A stretch of DNA of 64,000 nt, from NCBI RefSeq assembly GCF_000812865.1, contig NZ_JSYL01000002.1:186001-250000 (forward strand), given 5' to 3'. The position numbers were made by a program, and so were the translations under genes. The notes beneath the pieces are model-generated. The model had not been told where the DNA came from, searched no databases, and was given only the letters and a program-made list of their open reading frames with translations. The DNA is from Kaistella jeonii (lineage in GTDB: Bacteria > Bacteroidota > Bacteroidia > Flavobacteriales > Weeksellaceae). Positions 16,519-25,827 of the stretch are shown here, one piece after another. Every line of letters starts with the position of its first letter. Position 1 is the first letter of the stretch.

Positions 16519-17556
16519 ATGAAAAACATTCTTACAACCTTTGCACTCGCTCTTTTAGCGCTTCAGGCGTGCAAACAAAATCCGAACGAAACTTCCGCTG
16601 CAAAATCAGAAACCGCTGCAATGGAAATAAAAGTAAGTGGTGAAACTGAAGACCAAAAGCCAGTAAATCCTCCTACAGTTCCTGCACCAGTTGGCGACAG
16701 AGCTGCCAAAAAAGTGATCGTACATTTAGAAGCAACCGAAGAAGTTGGCGAACTTGCGGATGGCGCGACCTACAAATTCTGGACTTTTAACGGAACCGTT
16801 CCGGGATCATTTATCAGAATTAGAGTCGGCGACGAAGTTGAACTTCACTTGAAAAACGCAAGTAACAGTGTGATGCCCCACAATATTGATCTTCACGCCG
16901 TAAACGGTCCAGGTGGAGGTGCAGAAGCTACCAATGTTGCTCCAGGAAAAGAAGCCATCTTTAATTTTAAAGCTTTAAATCCAGGACTTTTTGTTTATCA
17001 TTGTGCTGCAGCTCCGGTTCCATTGCACATTGCTAACGGAATGTATGGTTTAATTTTAGTGGAACCAGAAGGAGGTTTAGCTAAAGTTGACAAAGAATAT
17101 TACATCATGCAGGGTGAATTCTATACGAAAGGAAAAACCGATGATAAAGGTCTACAGGAATTTGACCAGGACAAAGCACTCGACGAAAGACCAACTTATG
17201 TAGTCTTCAACGGTAAGAAAAATGCTTTGATGGGTGAAAAAATGCTTCAGGCAAAAGTGGGCGAAACCGTACGTATTTTCATAGGAAACGCGGGACCAAA
17301 CTTAGTATCTTCATTCCACGTTATCGGGGAAATCTTCGACAAAGTGTATGCAGAAGGTGGAACAAAATATAATGAAAATGTGCAGACCACAGTAATTCCT
17401 GCAGGTGGAGCAGCAATGGTAGAATTCAAAGTAGAGGAACCGGGAGAATATGTGATTGTCGACCACTCTATTTTCAGAGCCTTCAATAAAGGAGCGATCG
17501 GTAAGTTAAAAGTTACGGGAGAGAAAAATCCGAAAGTTTACAATAAAGTACAATAA
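16519..17556 (+). CDS. nirK: Copper-containing nitrite reductase (lipoprotein)
   Basis: Reduces nitrite to nitric oxide. The 345 residues hold two cupredoxin domains after a lipobox (LQAC, Cys18) and a low-complexity linker. All expected ligands are visible: type 1 copper His121, Cys162, His170, Met175; type 2 copper His126, His161 and His316; catalytic Asp124 and His267. It is followed by a SUMF1-like gene and a SCO gene, probably one operon. No nitric oxide reductase gene is in the window. The lipid anchor suggests attachment to a membrane in the periplasm. Confidence 0.95.
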   Translation: MKNILTTFALALLALQACKQNPNETSAAKSETAAMEIKVSGETEDQKPVNPPTVPAPVGDRAAKKVIVHLEATEEVGELADGATYKFWTFNGTVPGSFIRIRVGDEVELHLKNASNSVMPHNIDLHAVNGPGGGAEATNVAPGKEAIFNFKALNPGLFVYHCAAAPVPLHIANGMYGLILVEPEGGLAKVDKEYYIMQGEFYTKGKTDDKGLQEFDQDKALDERPTYVVFNGKKNALMGEKMLQAKVGETVRIFIGNAGPNLVSSFHVIGEIFDKVYAEGGTKYNENVQTTVIPAGGAAMVEFKVEEPGEYVIVDHSIFRAFNKGAIGKLKVTGEKNPKVYNKVQ

Positions 17557-17591
17557 TCGAAAATCTTAAATATCAAATAAAAGAAACTGCC

Positions 17592-18434
17592 ATGTCATCA
17601 ATTTTCAAAATATTTCTGTACATCGGCGGTTTCTTTTTTATTCTAATATCCTGCAATAAAAAAGGCACGGAAATTTCTTCAAAAAAAGTTCCTGCTGCTA
17701 TTACTCAGGAAGCCGCAATTCACCCAAACGTGAAAATGATCTCCATTAAAGGCGGAAGTTATTTACCTTTTTACGGGGACAGTTCTCTGGTTAAAGTGGA
17801 TGATTTTCTTTTGGATGAAAGACCAGTAACAAATAAGGAATTCCGTGATTTTGTAATCAAAAATCCGAAATGGAAACGCAGCAACATCAAAACAATTTTT
17901 GCAGACGACACATACTTGAAAAATTGGCAAAATGACGAAACTCTTCCAAAAAATGCTGATCCAGATGCACCAATCACTTTTGTTTCGTGGTTTGCAGCAA
18001 AAGCTTTTGCAAAAAGTGCCGGAAAAAGATTGCCGACTTTAGACGAATGGGAATTTGTAGCAATGGCAGACGAAGAAATTGCAAATGCCCGAAAAAAACC
18101 TACGTATTCTGCTCATCTCATCAATCTTTATAATGAAAAATTAAGAGAGAAAAATAAAGTAATGATTTCAAAACCGAACTTTTACGGCGTTTACAATATG
18201 TTTGATCTGGTTTGGGAATGGACGGACGATTTCAATTCGATCATGTCGACCGCGGATTCCAGAAATGGCGAATTCGATGACAAAGGATTATTTTGTGCTT
18301 CTGCAGCAACAAGCGCAACTGATGTTCTGAACTATGCCTCGTTTATGAGATACGCTTTCAGATCAAGTTTAAAAGCCAATTTCACGGTAGAAAACTTGGG
18401 ATTCAGATGTGCAAAAGACCTTCAAAAAAAATAA
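17592..18434 (+). CDS. SUMF1/FGE-fold lipoprotein (NirV-like)
   Basis: 280 residues, lipobox ISC at Cys21, then a formylglycine-generating-enzyme-like domain (about 50-278): MISIKGGSYLPF, DERPVTNKEFRDFV, ITFVSWFAAKAFAKSAGKRL, PTLDEWEFVA and the ending ENLGFRCAK. The paired cysteines of true formylglycine-generating enzymes are not both present (FMRYAFRSS where the second would lie), so sulfatase activation is unlikely. Its place after nirK matches NirV, a nitrite reductase accessory protein of unclear role. It lies 35 bp after nirK and 1 bp before sco. Confidence 0.75.
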   Translation: MSSIFKIFLYIGGFFFILISCNKKGTEISSKKVPAAITQEAAIHPNVKMISIKGGSYLPFYGDSSLVKVDDFLLDERPVTNKEFRDFVIKNPKWKRSNIKTIFADDTYLKNWQNDETLPKNADPDAPITFVSWFAAKAFAKSAGKRLPTLDEWEFVAMADEEIANARKKPTYSAHLINLYNEKLREKNKVMISKPNFYGVYNMFDLVWEWTDDFNSIMSTADSRNGEFDDKGLFCASAATSATDVLNYASFMRYAFRSSLKANFTVENLGFRCAKDLQKK

Positions 18435-18435
18435 A

Positions 18436-19011
18436 ATGAAAAATTTCATCATACTCATTTTCTCTGTTCTTCTCCTTTTTGCCTGCAAAGACAATTCTGA
18501 AAAACCAGAAGAGATCAAAGCAAAAACAACAGATTCTATTTTCTTATTAGACTCTAAATGGCAAAATCAAGATGGCAAGGAAATTCAGCTGAAAGATTTA
18601 AAAGGTAAAAATTTGGTAGTCGTAATGATTTTCACGAGTTGTCAAACAGCTTGTCCGCTTTTGGTGGCCGATATGAAAAAAGTAGAAGGTAAAATTACGA
18701 AAGACAAACTTAAAAATACTTCAATGGTTCTGATCACCATCGATCCTACCAATGATACTCCGGAAGTTTTGAAAAAATACGCTCAAAAAAGAGATATGTA
18801 TGGCGAACCCTGGGTTTTCCTCCGCAGCGATCTTGAATCAACGCGGGAATTTGCAAATGTTCTGGCGGTGAAATACAAAAAGATCACACCGATTATTTTT
18901 TCTCACTCCAATATAATTTCGATCTTTAATAAAAAGGGCGAAATGGTGAGTCAGGAAGAAGGAACTGTAAATTCTGATGCGATCGCGAAAACAGTAAATG
19001 GTCTGAATTAA
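18436..19011 (+). CDS. SCO1/SenC family copper chaperone lipoprotein
   Basis: 191 residues starting at ATG 18436, just after the stop of the preceding gene; a longer version from 18409 would overlap that gene and spoil the lipobox. Lipobox LLFAC (Cys17). The thioredoxin-like domain has the SCO copper site CQTAC (Cys69, Cys73) and His157 in IIFSHSNIIS. SCO proteins deliver copper to oxidases; here the obvious client is NirK. Confidence 0.88.
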   Translation: MKNFIILIFSVLLLFACKDNSEKPEEIKAKTTDSIFLLDSKWQNQDGKEIQLKDLKGKNLVVVMIFTSCQTACPLLVADMKKVEGKITKDKLKNTSMVLITIDPTNDTPEVLKKYAQKRDMYGEPWVFLRSDLESTREFANVLAVKYKKITPIIFSHSNIISIFNKKGEMVSQEEGTVNSDAIAKTVNGLN

Positions 19012-19033
19012 AATAACACTAAAACAACCATTA

Positions 19034-19067
19034 ATGCCTGCTGAAGAAATTTTGCAGGTATTTTTTT
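19034..19067 (+). terminator. Terminator of the nirK operon
   Basis: ATGCCTGC (19034-19041) pairs with GCAGGTAT (19054-19061, one G-U), followed by seven T residues. Confidence 0.75.
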
Positions 19068-19083
19068 GTGAAAATCTTTTGGT

Positions 19084-20157
19084 TTATTTCCCCAGTTTAT
19101 CTTTAAAATCATCGATTCGAAAATCGGTTAAAGCATTTCCTTTTTCTATTTTTTCTTTAGCGTATAATTTAAAATCATTTTCCGTTTTTTCTAAAAGATA
19201 ATCATAAGGTCCAACCGAAGAAATTAGTTTAACCAAAACTGGCGAAATTTCTAAAGTGATAAATAGCCCCATAATAAAAGCGGCCGCAACTCCTATGATC
19301 GCAGAATTTTTACCCAATTCATCTAAAGCTTGAAGTCTTGCCGCAAAACCGTTGAATTGATCTTCGAAGGTTTCTGTTTTATCTCTTTCCTTTTCGATAT
19401 TGGTGTACACTTTTGAAACTTCTTTGTCCAGATATTCCAGTCGGGGACCAATTTGTTTTTGATAATTTTCCAGATCCTGTCGACGCTGTTCTTTTAATTC
19501 AGCTTTCCTTTTGGCATTTGTTCCATAACCAATTTTTCCACTGGTTAAGCCACTTTGTTTGCCTAAAATTTCTTTCTCTAATTCCACTGAAGCAGAATCA
19601 TAGGATTTTTGATACTCGACAACTTTGTTCTGAATTTGTTTTTTCTCCGTGTCAAATGGACCGGATTGCTGCAAAATCCTGCCGTTCATTTCGGCTTGAA
19701 GCTGGGTTTTATTCTTCTGAATAATGGTGTTCAATTGTTTGTTGACTTCTTTTTCAAATATTTTTAATTCTAAAGGCTTCGAAATAATGATTCCCAAAAA
19801 AGTCGCCAATATCAACCTGGGAATGGCCATCAAAATTTGATTCCACCAAGTCCCCGTTTTTTTGATGGAGGAAACAATATACCGGTCAAGATTGAAGATC
19901 ATTAAACCCCAGAGAATTGCAAATCCACCGGAAGTCCAGATATTATCGAAAATTGTAAACATTGCATACCCCGCAGAAAGCGTCGCAAAAACTGCGGTGA
20001 ACAAAACGATTCCGCCTATTCCCGCAAACTTATTCCATTCGCTCGGTGTTTTTCTTAAAATATGGATGTTGCTTCCGGAACAAATCATCAGAAATTTCTG
20101 AAACCAGTTCATCGAATGAGCGGTTTGAATTACTGGATTTATTTTTTGATTTTTCAT
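19084..20157 (-). CDS. DUF4407 membrane protein
   Basis: 357 residues. Three transmembrane helices near the N-terminus (about 46-68, 74-92, 108-128), a long charged coiled-coil region (about 130-280, including EKEVNKQLNTIIQKNKTQLQ) and a fourth helix at about 284-305 (SAIIGVAAAFIMGLFITLEI). This matches the DUF4407 family, whose function is unknown. It is convergent with the nirK operon and no -7 box is evident upstream. Confidence 0.8.
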   Translation of the reverse strand: MKNQKINPVIQTAHSMNWFQKFLMICSGSNIHILRKTPSEWNKFAGIGGIVLFTAVFATLSAGYAMFTIFDNIWTSGGFAILWGLMIFNLDRYIVSSIKKTGTWWNQILMAIPRLILATFLGIIISKPLELKIFEKEVNKQLNTIIQKNKTQLQAEMNGRILQQSGPFDTEKKQIQNKVVEYQKSYDSASVELEKEILGKQSGLTSGKIGYGTNAKRKAELKEQRRQDLENYQKQIGPRLEYLDKEVSKVYTNIEKERDKTETFEDQFNGFAARLQALDELGKNSAIIGVAAAFIMGLFITLEISPVLVKLISSVGPYDYLLEKTENDFKLYAKEKIEKGNALTDFRIDDFKDKLGK

Positions 20158-20302
20158 CGGTTTAAAAATTAAAACTTTAACTAATCTGTCTTAGAAAACG
20201 CAACAATGTTACAGATAGTATTAGGTTTAGCCAAGTAAATCTTTTGTGTATTATTTGTAAATCAACTTTAAAAAGTAAGTAACTGAAAATTAAAAGATTG
20301 AT

Positions 20303-20857
20303 CTATTTTAAACGATCGGGATTTTGTTTTAGAAAACTATCCCATCCGGTGTAAGATTTATCAAGAGAGATGGTAGCCGAATTAAAATGATGACAAACGG
20401 CAACGGCCAAACCATCGGAAGCATCCAAATATTTGGTGGGAAATTCTTTCAGGTTTAAAAGATGTTTCAGCATACCTGCAACCTGTTCCTTGCTCGCATT
20501 TCCGTTTCCTGTAATCGCCATTTTAATCTTTTTGGGAGAATACTCGGTAATCGGAACATCGCGATAAAGAGACGCTGCCATTGCAACTCCTTGCGCGCGA
20601 CCTAATTTCAGCATCGACTGTACATTTTTTCCAAAGAAAGGAGCTTCTAGCGCAACCTCATCGGGATGAAACTCATCAATTAAAGATAAAGTTCGCTCGA
20701 AAATATATTTCAGCTTGGTTTCGTGATTGGGATATTTCTTTAGAATAAGTTCATGCATAGAAATCATTTCTATTTTGTTTCCTTTCACTGAGATCAATCC
20801 GAAGCCCATAATCGTGGTTCCGGGATCGATTCCTAAAATAATTTTTTCTGTTTGCAC
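20303..20857 (-). CDS. ruvC: Crossover junction endodeoxyribonuclease RuvC
   Basis: Resolves Holliday junctions by symmetrical cuts. The 184 residues carry the four acidic catalytic positions: Asp11 (ILGIDPGTT), Glu72 (ALEAPF), Asp146 and Asp149 (YLDASDGLAVAVCHH). Translation starts at GTG 20857. A -7 box ends only four bases upstream, so the mRNA may be leaderless. ruvB lies far away at 1874-2896. Confidence 0.96.
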   Translation of the reverse strand: MQTEKIILGIDPGTTIMGFGLISVKGNKIEMISMHELILKKYPNHETKLKYIFERTLSLIDEFHPDEVALEAPFFGKNVQSMLKLGRAQGVAMAASLYRDVPITEYSPKKIKMAITGNGNASKEQVAGMLKHLLNLKEFPTKYLDASDGLAVAVCHHFNSATISLDKSYTGWDSFLKQNPDRLK

Positions 20858-20861
20858 GCTG

Positions 20862-20869
20862 CAAAAATA
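20862..20869 (-). promoter_or_regulatory. -7 promoter box for ruvC
   Basis: TATTTTTG on the - strand, four bases before the GTG start of ruvC. Confidence 0.5.
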
Positions 20870-20922
20870 ATCCGTTTAATTTAATAACTTCAGATAAATA
20901 CTTATAATTTAGTATTTTATAT

Positions 20923-20930
20923 TAATTTTG
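20923..20930 (+). promoter_or_regulatory. -7 promoter box for the lipoprotein-M64 operon
   Basis: TAATTTTG, 18 bp before the ATG at 20949. It lies back to back with the ruvC promoter. Confidence 0.55.
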
Positions 20931-20948
20931 TTTAGAAATTATTGCGCT

Positions 20949-21437
20949 ATGGTCCGACTTCTTTCTTTTTGTTACCTGCCTCTGTTAATTTTGATGGGTT
21001 CCTGCAATGTACAAACTGCCGTGCCCAACAATTCTGGCTCAATTCCGAAAGGTGTTGCCCCTGAAAACAGCATTGTTTATCTTTTTTTTGGAATTGAAAA
21101 AACACCGTCTGGCTCTGAAAAAGTAACACATACCGAAACGAGAATAACAAAAGGAATTATTAAGAACACCTCCATTGACAACAAAGAAAATAAGGCAGGA
21201 AATCTCCTGATCACCATGCTCGGAAAAGGTGGAGAAGTTTTGGAAGAAAGAATTATCGAAGATCCGCTCAATCCTGTTCTTGAAGTGTTTGCAGAAGATG
21301 GATTGAGTAAGAATAAAGTCAATTTATCAAAAGCTGAGTTCAGCGTAAGATTTAATCAAAAGGGAGAGATCTCTTCCGTAAAAATCGAAAAAATAACTAC
21401 AACCTCAAAAAACAATTTAATAACCTTAAAACTTTAA
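20949..21437 (+). CDS. Lipoprotein of unknown function
   Basis: 162 residues from ATG 20949; earlier in-frame codons lie in the promoter. Lipobox MGSC at Cys19. The mature part (VYLFFGIEKTPSGSEKVTHT, GKGGEVLEERIIEDPLNPVL, KAEFSVRFNQKGEISSVKIE) looks like a small beta-rich domain that I cannot place in a family. It ends 3 bp before the M64 peptidase gene, so the two are almost certainly co-translated; a partner role on the cell surface is possible. Confidence 0.7.
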   Translation: MVRLLSFCYLPLLILMGSCNVQTAVPNNSGSIPKGVAPENSIVYLFFGIEKTPSGSEKVTHTETRITKGIIKNTSIDNKENKAGNLLITMLGKGGEVLEERIIEDPLNPVLEVFAEDGLSKNKVNLSKAEFSVRFNQKGEISSVKIEKITTTSKNNLITLKL

Positions 21438-21440
21438 CCG

Positions 21441-22802
21441 ATGAAAAAAATTCTACTATTTTTGATGATGAGCCAGTTGTGCTTTTCTCAAGTTTTTGAA
21501 ACCGTCCCAATTATAGAGAACGGACCCAGAGATAAAAGAATCAATATGGTGGTAATCGGAGATGGATTTACTGCGGCGCAACAGGCAAATTTTATCGCAG
21601 ACGCCACTACTCTCGTCAACTACATTTTCGCAAAATCACCTTTTAATCAGTACAAAAACTATTTTAATGTGTACGCGATCAAAGTAATCTCTTTGGAATC
21701 CGGCGTAAAACATCCGGGAACGGCAACTGATGTAACAGAACCTGTATTTCCTGTAAGTAATCCCAATAATTTTTTAGGAACAACCTTCGACGTTGGCGTT
21801 CATCGCTGCGTGTATTCAAACACGACGAATAAAGTAACCGGTGTTTTGGCGAGTAATGTACCTGATTTTGACATTGCATTTGTGTTAGGAAATTCTCCGG
21901 AATATGGCGGTTGCGGCGGAACGTACGCTTTCTTATCCAATCATCCTTCCGCGCCCGAAATTGTAGTGCATGAACTTGGACATTCTTTTGGAAATTTAGC
22001 CGATGAATACTGGTTTTCAGGAACGGGTGAATCTCCAAACAAAACGAAAGACAATAATGCTGCAACCAACAGATGGAAAAACTGGTTGGGAATTAATTCA
22101 ATCGGCATGTTTCCGTATGAGGAAAGTCCGACCTGGTTCAGACCTAATCAAAATTGCGAAATGCGTTATTTAAACCGCGAATTTTGCTCAGTTTGCAAAC
22201 AGCAGTTGATCGAAAGAGTTCATACTTTACAAAATCCGATCGATTCCTTTACACCGAGCAATGCAGCTGCAATTAATCTTACTGCTCCAATAACGTTTAA
22301 TGTAACCGAAATTTTACCGGTCCCAAATACTTTGGCAAATTCCTGGAGTTTAAATGGAACTTCTTTGGCGGAAACATCAAACGCGACCACCATTAATCCT
22401 GCAAGTTTTAATATGGGAAATAACACGGTGCTTTTTTCGGTAGTGGATAACAATAGCTTATTGAAGGTTGACAATCACCCCTCTCTACATGTTGGAACCG
22501 TTTCCTGGACGGTAACTAAAACACTTGCTGCAATTGATGTAAATGCTACGCAAAGAAATTTTACCCTTTATCCAAATCCTGTGAAATCCCAGATTTTTAT
22601 TAAAGATCAAAATAAAAGTTTAAAGAATATCTCAGTAGAGATTCTTGATGCTTCAGGTCGAAGTTTAAGAACTCCGAAAGTAGAACTTTTGAGTTCAGGT
22701 GAAGTTTCTGTAGATGTTGAAGGACTTTTGCCACAAACCTATTTTATCAAAGTGTACGAAAATAAATCTTTGATCTTGACCCAAAAAATCATAAAAGAAT
22801 AA
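21441..22802 (+). CDS. M64-family (IgA peptidase-like) metallopeptidase with T9SS sorting domain
   Basis: 453 residues. Signal peptide about 1-16, then an M64 zinc peptidase domain (GDGFTAAQQANFIADA, later CGGTYAFLSNHP) with VVHELGHSFGNLADEYW, that is His177, Glu178, His181 and the acidic ligand region Asp188/Glu189. The C-terminal 75 residues (FTLYPNPVKSQIFI to LTQKIIKE) are a type A sorting domain, so it should be exported by the type IX system and attached to or released from the surface. Substrate specificity is unknown. Confidence 0.88.
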   Translation: MKKILLFLMMSQLCFSQVFETVPIIENGPRDKRINMVVIGDGFTAAQQANFIADATTLVNYIFAKSPFNQYKNYFNVYAIKVISLESGVKHPGTATDVTEPVFPVSNPNNFLGTTFDVGVHRCVYSNTTNKVTGVLASNVPDFDIAFVLGNSPEYGGCGGTYAFLSNHPSAPEIVVHELGHSFGNLADEYWFSGTGESPNKTKDNNAATNRWKNWLGINSIGMFPYEESPTWFRPNQNCEMRYLNREFCSVCKQQLIERVHTLQNPIDSFTPSNAAAINLTAPITFNVTEILPVPNTLANSWSLNGTSLAETSNATTINPASFNMGNNTVLFSVVDNNSLLKVDNHPSLHVGTVSWTVTKTLAAIDVNATQRNFTLYPNPVKSQIFIKDQNKSLKNISVEILDASGRSLRTPKVELLSSGEVSVDVEGLLPQTYFIKVYENKSLILTQKIIKE

Positions 22803-22821
22803 ATTTATTTTTTAATTCATA

Positions 22822-22857
22822 AAAATCCGGATCCTTATGGAATTCCGGATTTTTTTA
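22822..22857 (+). terminator. Terminator after the M64 peptidase gene
   Basis: AAAAATCCGGA (22822-22832) pairs exactly with TCCGGATTTTT (22845-22855), then more T. Confidence 0.85.
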
Positions 22858-22934
22858 TTTAAACTTTATTTGCAATCATTGGATATTTAACAAACATTTA
22901 TAATTTTCAGTATCAATACATTAAAGAATAGTAT

Positions 22935-22942
22935 TAAATTTG
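22935..22942 (+). promoter_or_regulatory. -7 promoter box for the M16 peptidase gene
   Basis: TAAATTTG matches TAnnTTTG, 20 bp before the ATG at 22963. Confidence 0.55.
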
Positions 22943-22962
22943 GTCATATTAAAAATAAAAAC

Positions 22963-25695
22963 ATGAAAAAACTTCTACTGGGTCTAAGTTTAATGGGAAC
23001 ATTCGCACTTTCCAATTTTACGTTTGCTCAAAAAACCGAAAATCCGAAATTTGTCGGAAACATTGAAGGAATAAAAGAATATTCTTTAACCAACGGAATG
23101 AGAGTTTTGTTGATTCCAGACGGTTCACAGAGCAATATGGTCGTTAACATTATTTACCATGTAGGTTCCAAAGATGAAGGTTATGGAGAAAAAGGAATGG
23201 CGCATTTGCTGGAACACATGCTTTTTAAAAGCACGAAAAACCTGGGTGATATTAAGAAACAATTATCCGACAAAGGCGGTGCTGCAAACGGAACCACTTA
23301 TTATGACCGAACCAATTATTACGAAATTTTTCCTTCTAATGATGAGAATCTGAAGTGGGCAATTAATATGGAAGCCGATCGAATGATCAACGCGACCATT
23401 TTGCAAACCGACTTAGACAAAGAATTTTCTGTGGTTAGAAATGAATTTGAGATCGGGGAAAACAATCCTTCCGGCGTTTTGATGGAAAAGGTATTTTCTA
23501 CGGCGTACATGTGGCATAATTACGGAAATTCTACGATTGGAAGCAAAGAGGATATCGAACGTGTAAAAGCAAATACGCTCCGAAAATTTTACGAAAAATA
23601 TTATCAACCCGATAACGCAACCTTGATCATTGCGGGCAAATTTGATGAAAACAATGCTTTAAAATATATTGCGGAAAATTTTTCAAACTTACCAAAACCA
23701 ACCAGAGAATTGGGCGGAACTTACACCGTTGAACCACCACAAGACGGAGAAAAAACGGTAGTTCTGAATCGCGCCGGAGAAAGTAAACTGGTTGCCGCAG
23801 CTTATCATACTTCCGCTTACGCGGATAAAGATTTTGCAGCTTTGGCGGCTCTCAGCGAAATTTTAACAGGAAATCCTTCCGGATATTTATATAAAAGTTT
23901 GGTAGAAACACAAAAAGTTTCTGCGATCTGGGCTTATTCTCCGGAATCAAGAGATCCAGGCATGATGTATTTTAACTTTGATGTCCCTAAAGACAAAAAT
24001 TTAGACGTCACTGAAAAATTGGTAAAAACTGAATTAGATAAAATCGCCACTACTAATTATACAGAAGAGGATTTAGCTCGCGCAAAATCTAAACTCGTAA
24101 AACAGATCGCAGACACCAAAAATAATACCATCGGTTATGCGATCTCCCTGACGGAAATTGTCGGAGCAGGGAATTACAAACTGGCATTTTTATATCGCGA
24201 CAATGTAGAAAAATTAACACTTGCCGACATTAAAAATGTGGCGCAGAAATATTTTAAAAGCAACAACAGAACAATTGGGCTTTTTGTTCCAAGTGCGAAT
24301 GAAATGCGGGTGAAACCTTCAGAGTATTTACCCAGTCAAATCGCCTCTTTAACCTCCAATTATAAGGGAAAAGATTTAGAAAAAGAAGCTGCACCGTTTG
24401 AAGCTTCTATTGCGAATCTGAAGAAAAATGTAACAGAAGGCGTTCTTTCCAATGGAATGAAATATGGTCTCATCAATAAAGAAGTGAAAGGTGATAAAGT
24501 AATGGCTACTTTTAAGTTTCTACTCGGAAACGAAAAAGATCTGGCCGGCAAAAATACCATTGGTGACTTAACTGCAGATCTGTTAAAAGCAGGAACCAAG
24601 ACCAAAACAAAAGAACAGATTCAGGATAAACTTGATCAATTAAAATCATCTATTGACACAAGAATTAGCGGACAGAACTTATTTATTAGTTTGTCAACTT
24701 ACAAAAATAATTATCCGGAAGTGATGGATATTTTAAAAGATATGTTGGCTAATTCTACTTTTCCACAAAATGAATTAACGAAAACGATATCAGAATATAC
24801 CACTGCTTTAGAAGGTCAACTAAAGGACCCACAAGCACTTGCGCAAAATGAACTGCAACGTTTAGCAATGCCATATCCAAAAGAAAGCGTTTTTTACACC
24901 GCATCTTTACAGGAAGAAATTGATAATACCAGAAAAGTCACCCGCGATCAAATCGTAAATTTCTACGAAAACATTATGGGAGCAAACACCGGCTTCGGAA
25001 CGGTTCTAGGAAATCTTGATCCGAAAATTGCAGCTTCTTCCTTAGAAAACACTTTCGGAAAATGGAATGCAAAATCGAAATACACCGAAATAAAACCTAC
25101 CTATTTTGATACTAAAAAAATTGATAAAAATTTCTTGACGCCTGACAAAGAAAATGCCATGGCTTTAGGAACAGAAAGTTTCAAAATGGATCAAAAGAGT
25201 GCAGATTATCCAGCGTTACTTTTGGCAAATGAAATATTGGGAAGTGGCGGATTTTTATCGGCAAGATTACCGATGAGACTGCGTGAAAAAGAAGGAATAA
25301 GTTACGGAGTTGGTTCATTTTTAAATGTCCCTGTTTCCAATGATGTAGCTTCCTGGGGATTTTATGCTTTATTAAATCCGACAAAAAGAGATGCGGTAGA
25401 AAGTGCGGTGAAAGATGAAGTAAGCAAAGCTTTGAAAGACGGTTTTACTGCAGATGAAGTTACGACCAATAAAAAGAGTTACGCCAACATTCAGAAAACC
25501 ATGTTGGGAATGGATAATACGCTGATCAATCTGGTTAATAAAAAATTACAGTACGGCGTTTCTCTAGATGAATATGACGCTTTAAATTCTAAGATCGCCA
25601 ATTTAAAACAAGAGGAAGTAAATGCGGCACTGAGAAAATATCTGACTTTAGATCGTTTGACTTCTGTGTATGCAGGGGATTTCAATAAGAAGTAG
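22963..25695 (+). CDS. M16 family zinc metallopeptidase
   Basis: 910 residues with a signal peptide (about 1-22, ending TFA). The first M16 domain has the inverted zinc motif HLLEH (His81, Glu84, His85) and a downstream Glu region VVRNEFEIGENNPSG. The second half (about 480-905) is a second pair of M16 domains with no HxxEH, as usual for the partner half. This is the single-chain pitrilysin-like form common in Bacteroidota, probably a periplasmic peptide-degrading enzyme. It is a single-gene unit between two terminators. Confidence 0.92.
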   Translation: MKKLLLGLSLMGTFALSNFTFAQKTENPKFVGNIEGIKEYSLTNGMRVLLIPDGSQSNMVVNIIYHVGSKDEGYGEKGMAHLLEHMLFKSTKNLGDIKKQLSDKGGAANGTTYYDRTNYYEIFPSNDENLKWAINMEADRMINATILQTDLDKEFSVVRNEFEIGENNPSGVLMEKVFSTAYMWHNYGNSTIGSKEDIERVKANTLRKFYEKYYQPDNATLIIAGKFDENNALKYIAENFSNLPKPTRELGGTYTVEPPQDGEKTVVLNRAGESKLVAAAYHTSAYADKDFAALAALSEILTGNPSGYLYKSLVETQKVSAIWAYSPESRDPGMMYFNFDVPKDKNLDVTEKLVKTELDKIATTNYTEEDLARAKSKLVKQIADTKNNTIGYAISLTEIVGAGNYKLAFLYRDNVEKLTLADIKNVAQKYFKSNNRTIGLFVPSANEMRVKPSEYLPSQIASLTSNYKGKDLEKEAAPFEASIANLKKNVTEGVLSNGMKYGLINKEVKGDKVMATFKFLLGNEKDLAGKNTIGDLTADLLKAGTKTKTKEQIQDKLDQLKSSIDTRISGQNLFISLSTYKNNYPEVMDILKDMLANSTFPQNELTKTISEYTTALEGQLKDPQALAQNELQRLAMPYPKESVFYTASLQEEIDNTRKVTRDQIVNFYENIMGANTGFGTVLGNLDPKIAASSLENTFGKWNAKSKYTEIKPTYFDTKKIDKNFLTPDKENAMALGTESFKMDQKSADYPALLLANEILGSGGFLSARLPMRLREKEGISYGVGSFLNVPVSNDVASWGFYALLNPTKRDAVESAVKDEVSKALKDGFTADEVTTNKKSYANIQKTMLGMDNTLINLVNKKLQYGVSLDEYDALNSKIANLKQEEVNAALRKYLTLDRLTSVYAGDFNKK

Positions 25696-25716
25696 GACAA
25701 AAATTAAAGTTTGATT

Positions 25717-25748
25717 AATCCGGTTCAAAAATGCGCCGGATTTTTTTT
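25717..25748 (+). terminator. Terminator after the M16 peptidase gene
   Basis: AATCCGG (25717-25723) pairs with CCGGATT (25736-25742), followed by a T tract. Confidence 0.8.
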
Positions 25749-25827
25749 GGGAAATTTCTCTGTAAAAAAGGGGAAATCTTTTTAACTTTAAACAATACGT
25801 GATGTCAAATAAAAAATCTTCTGTCTT

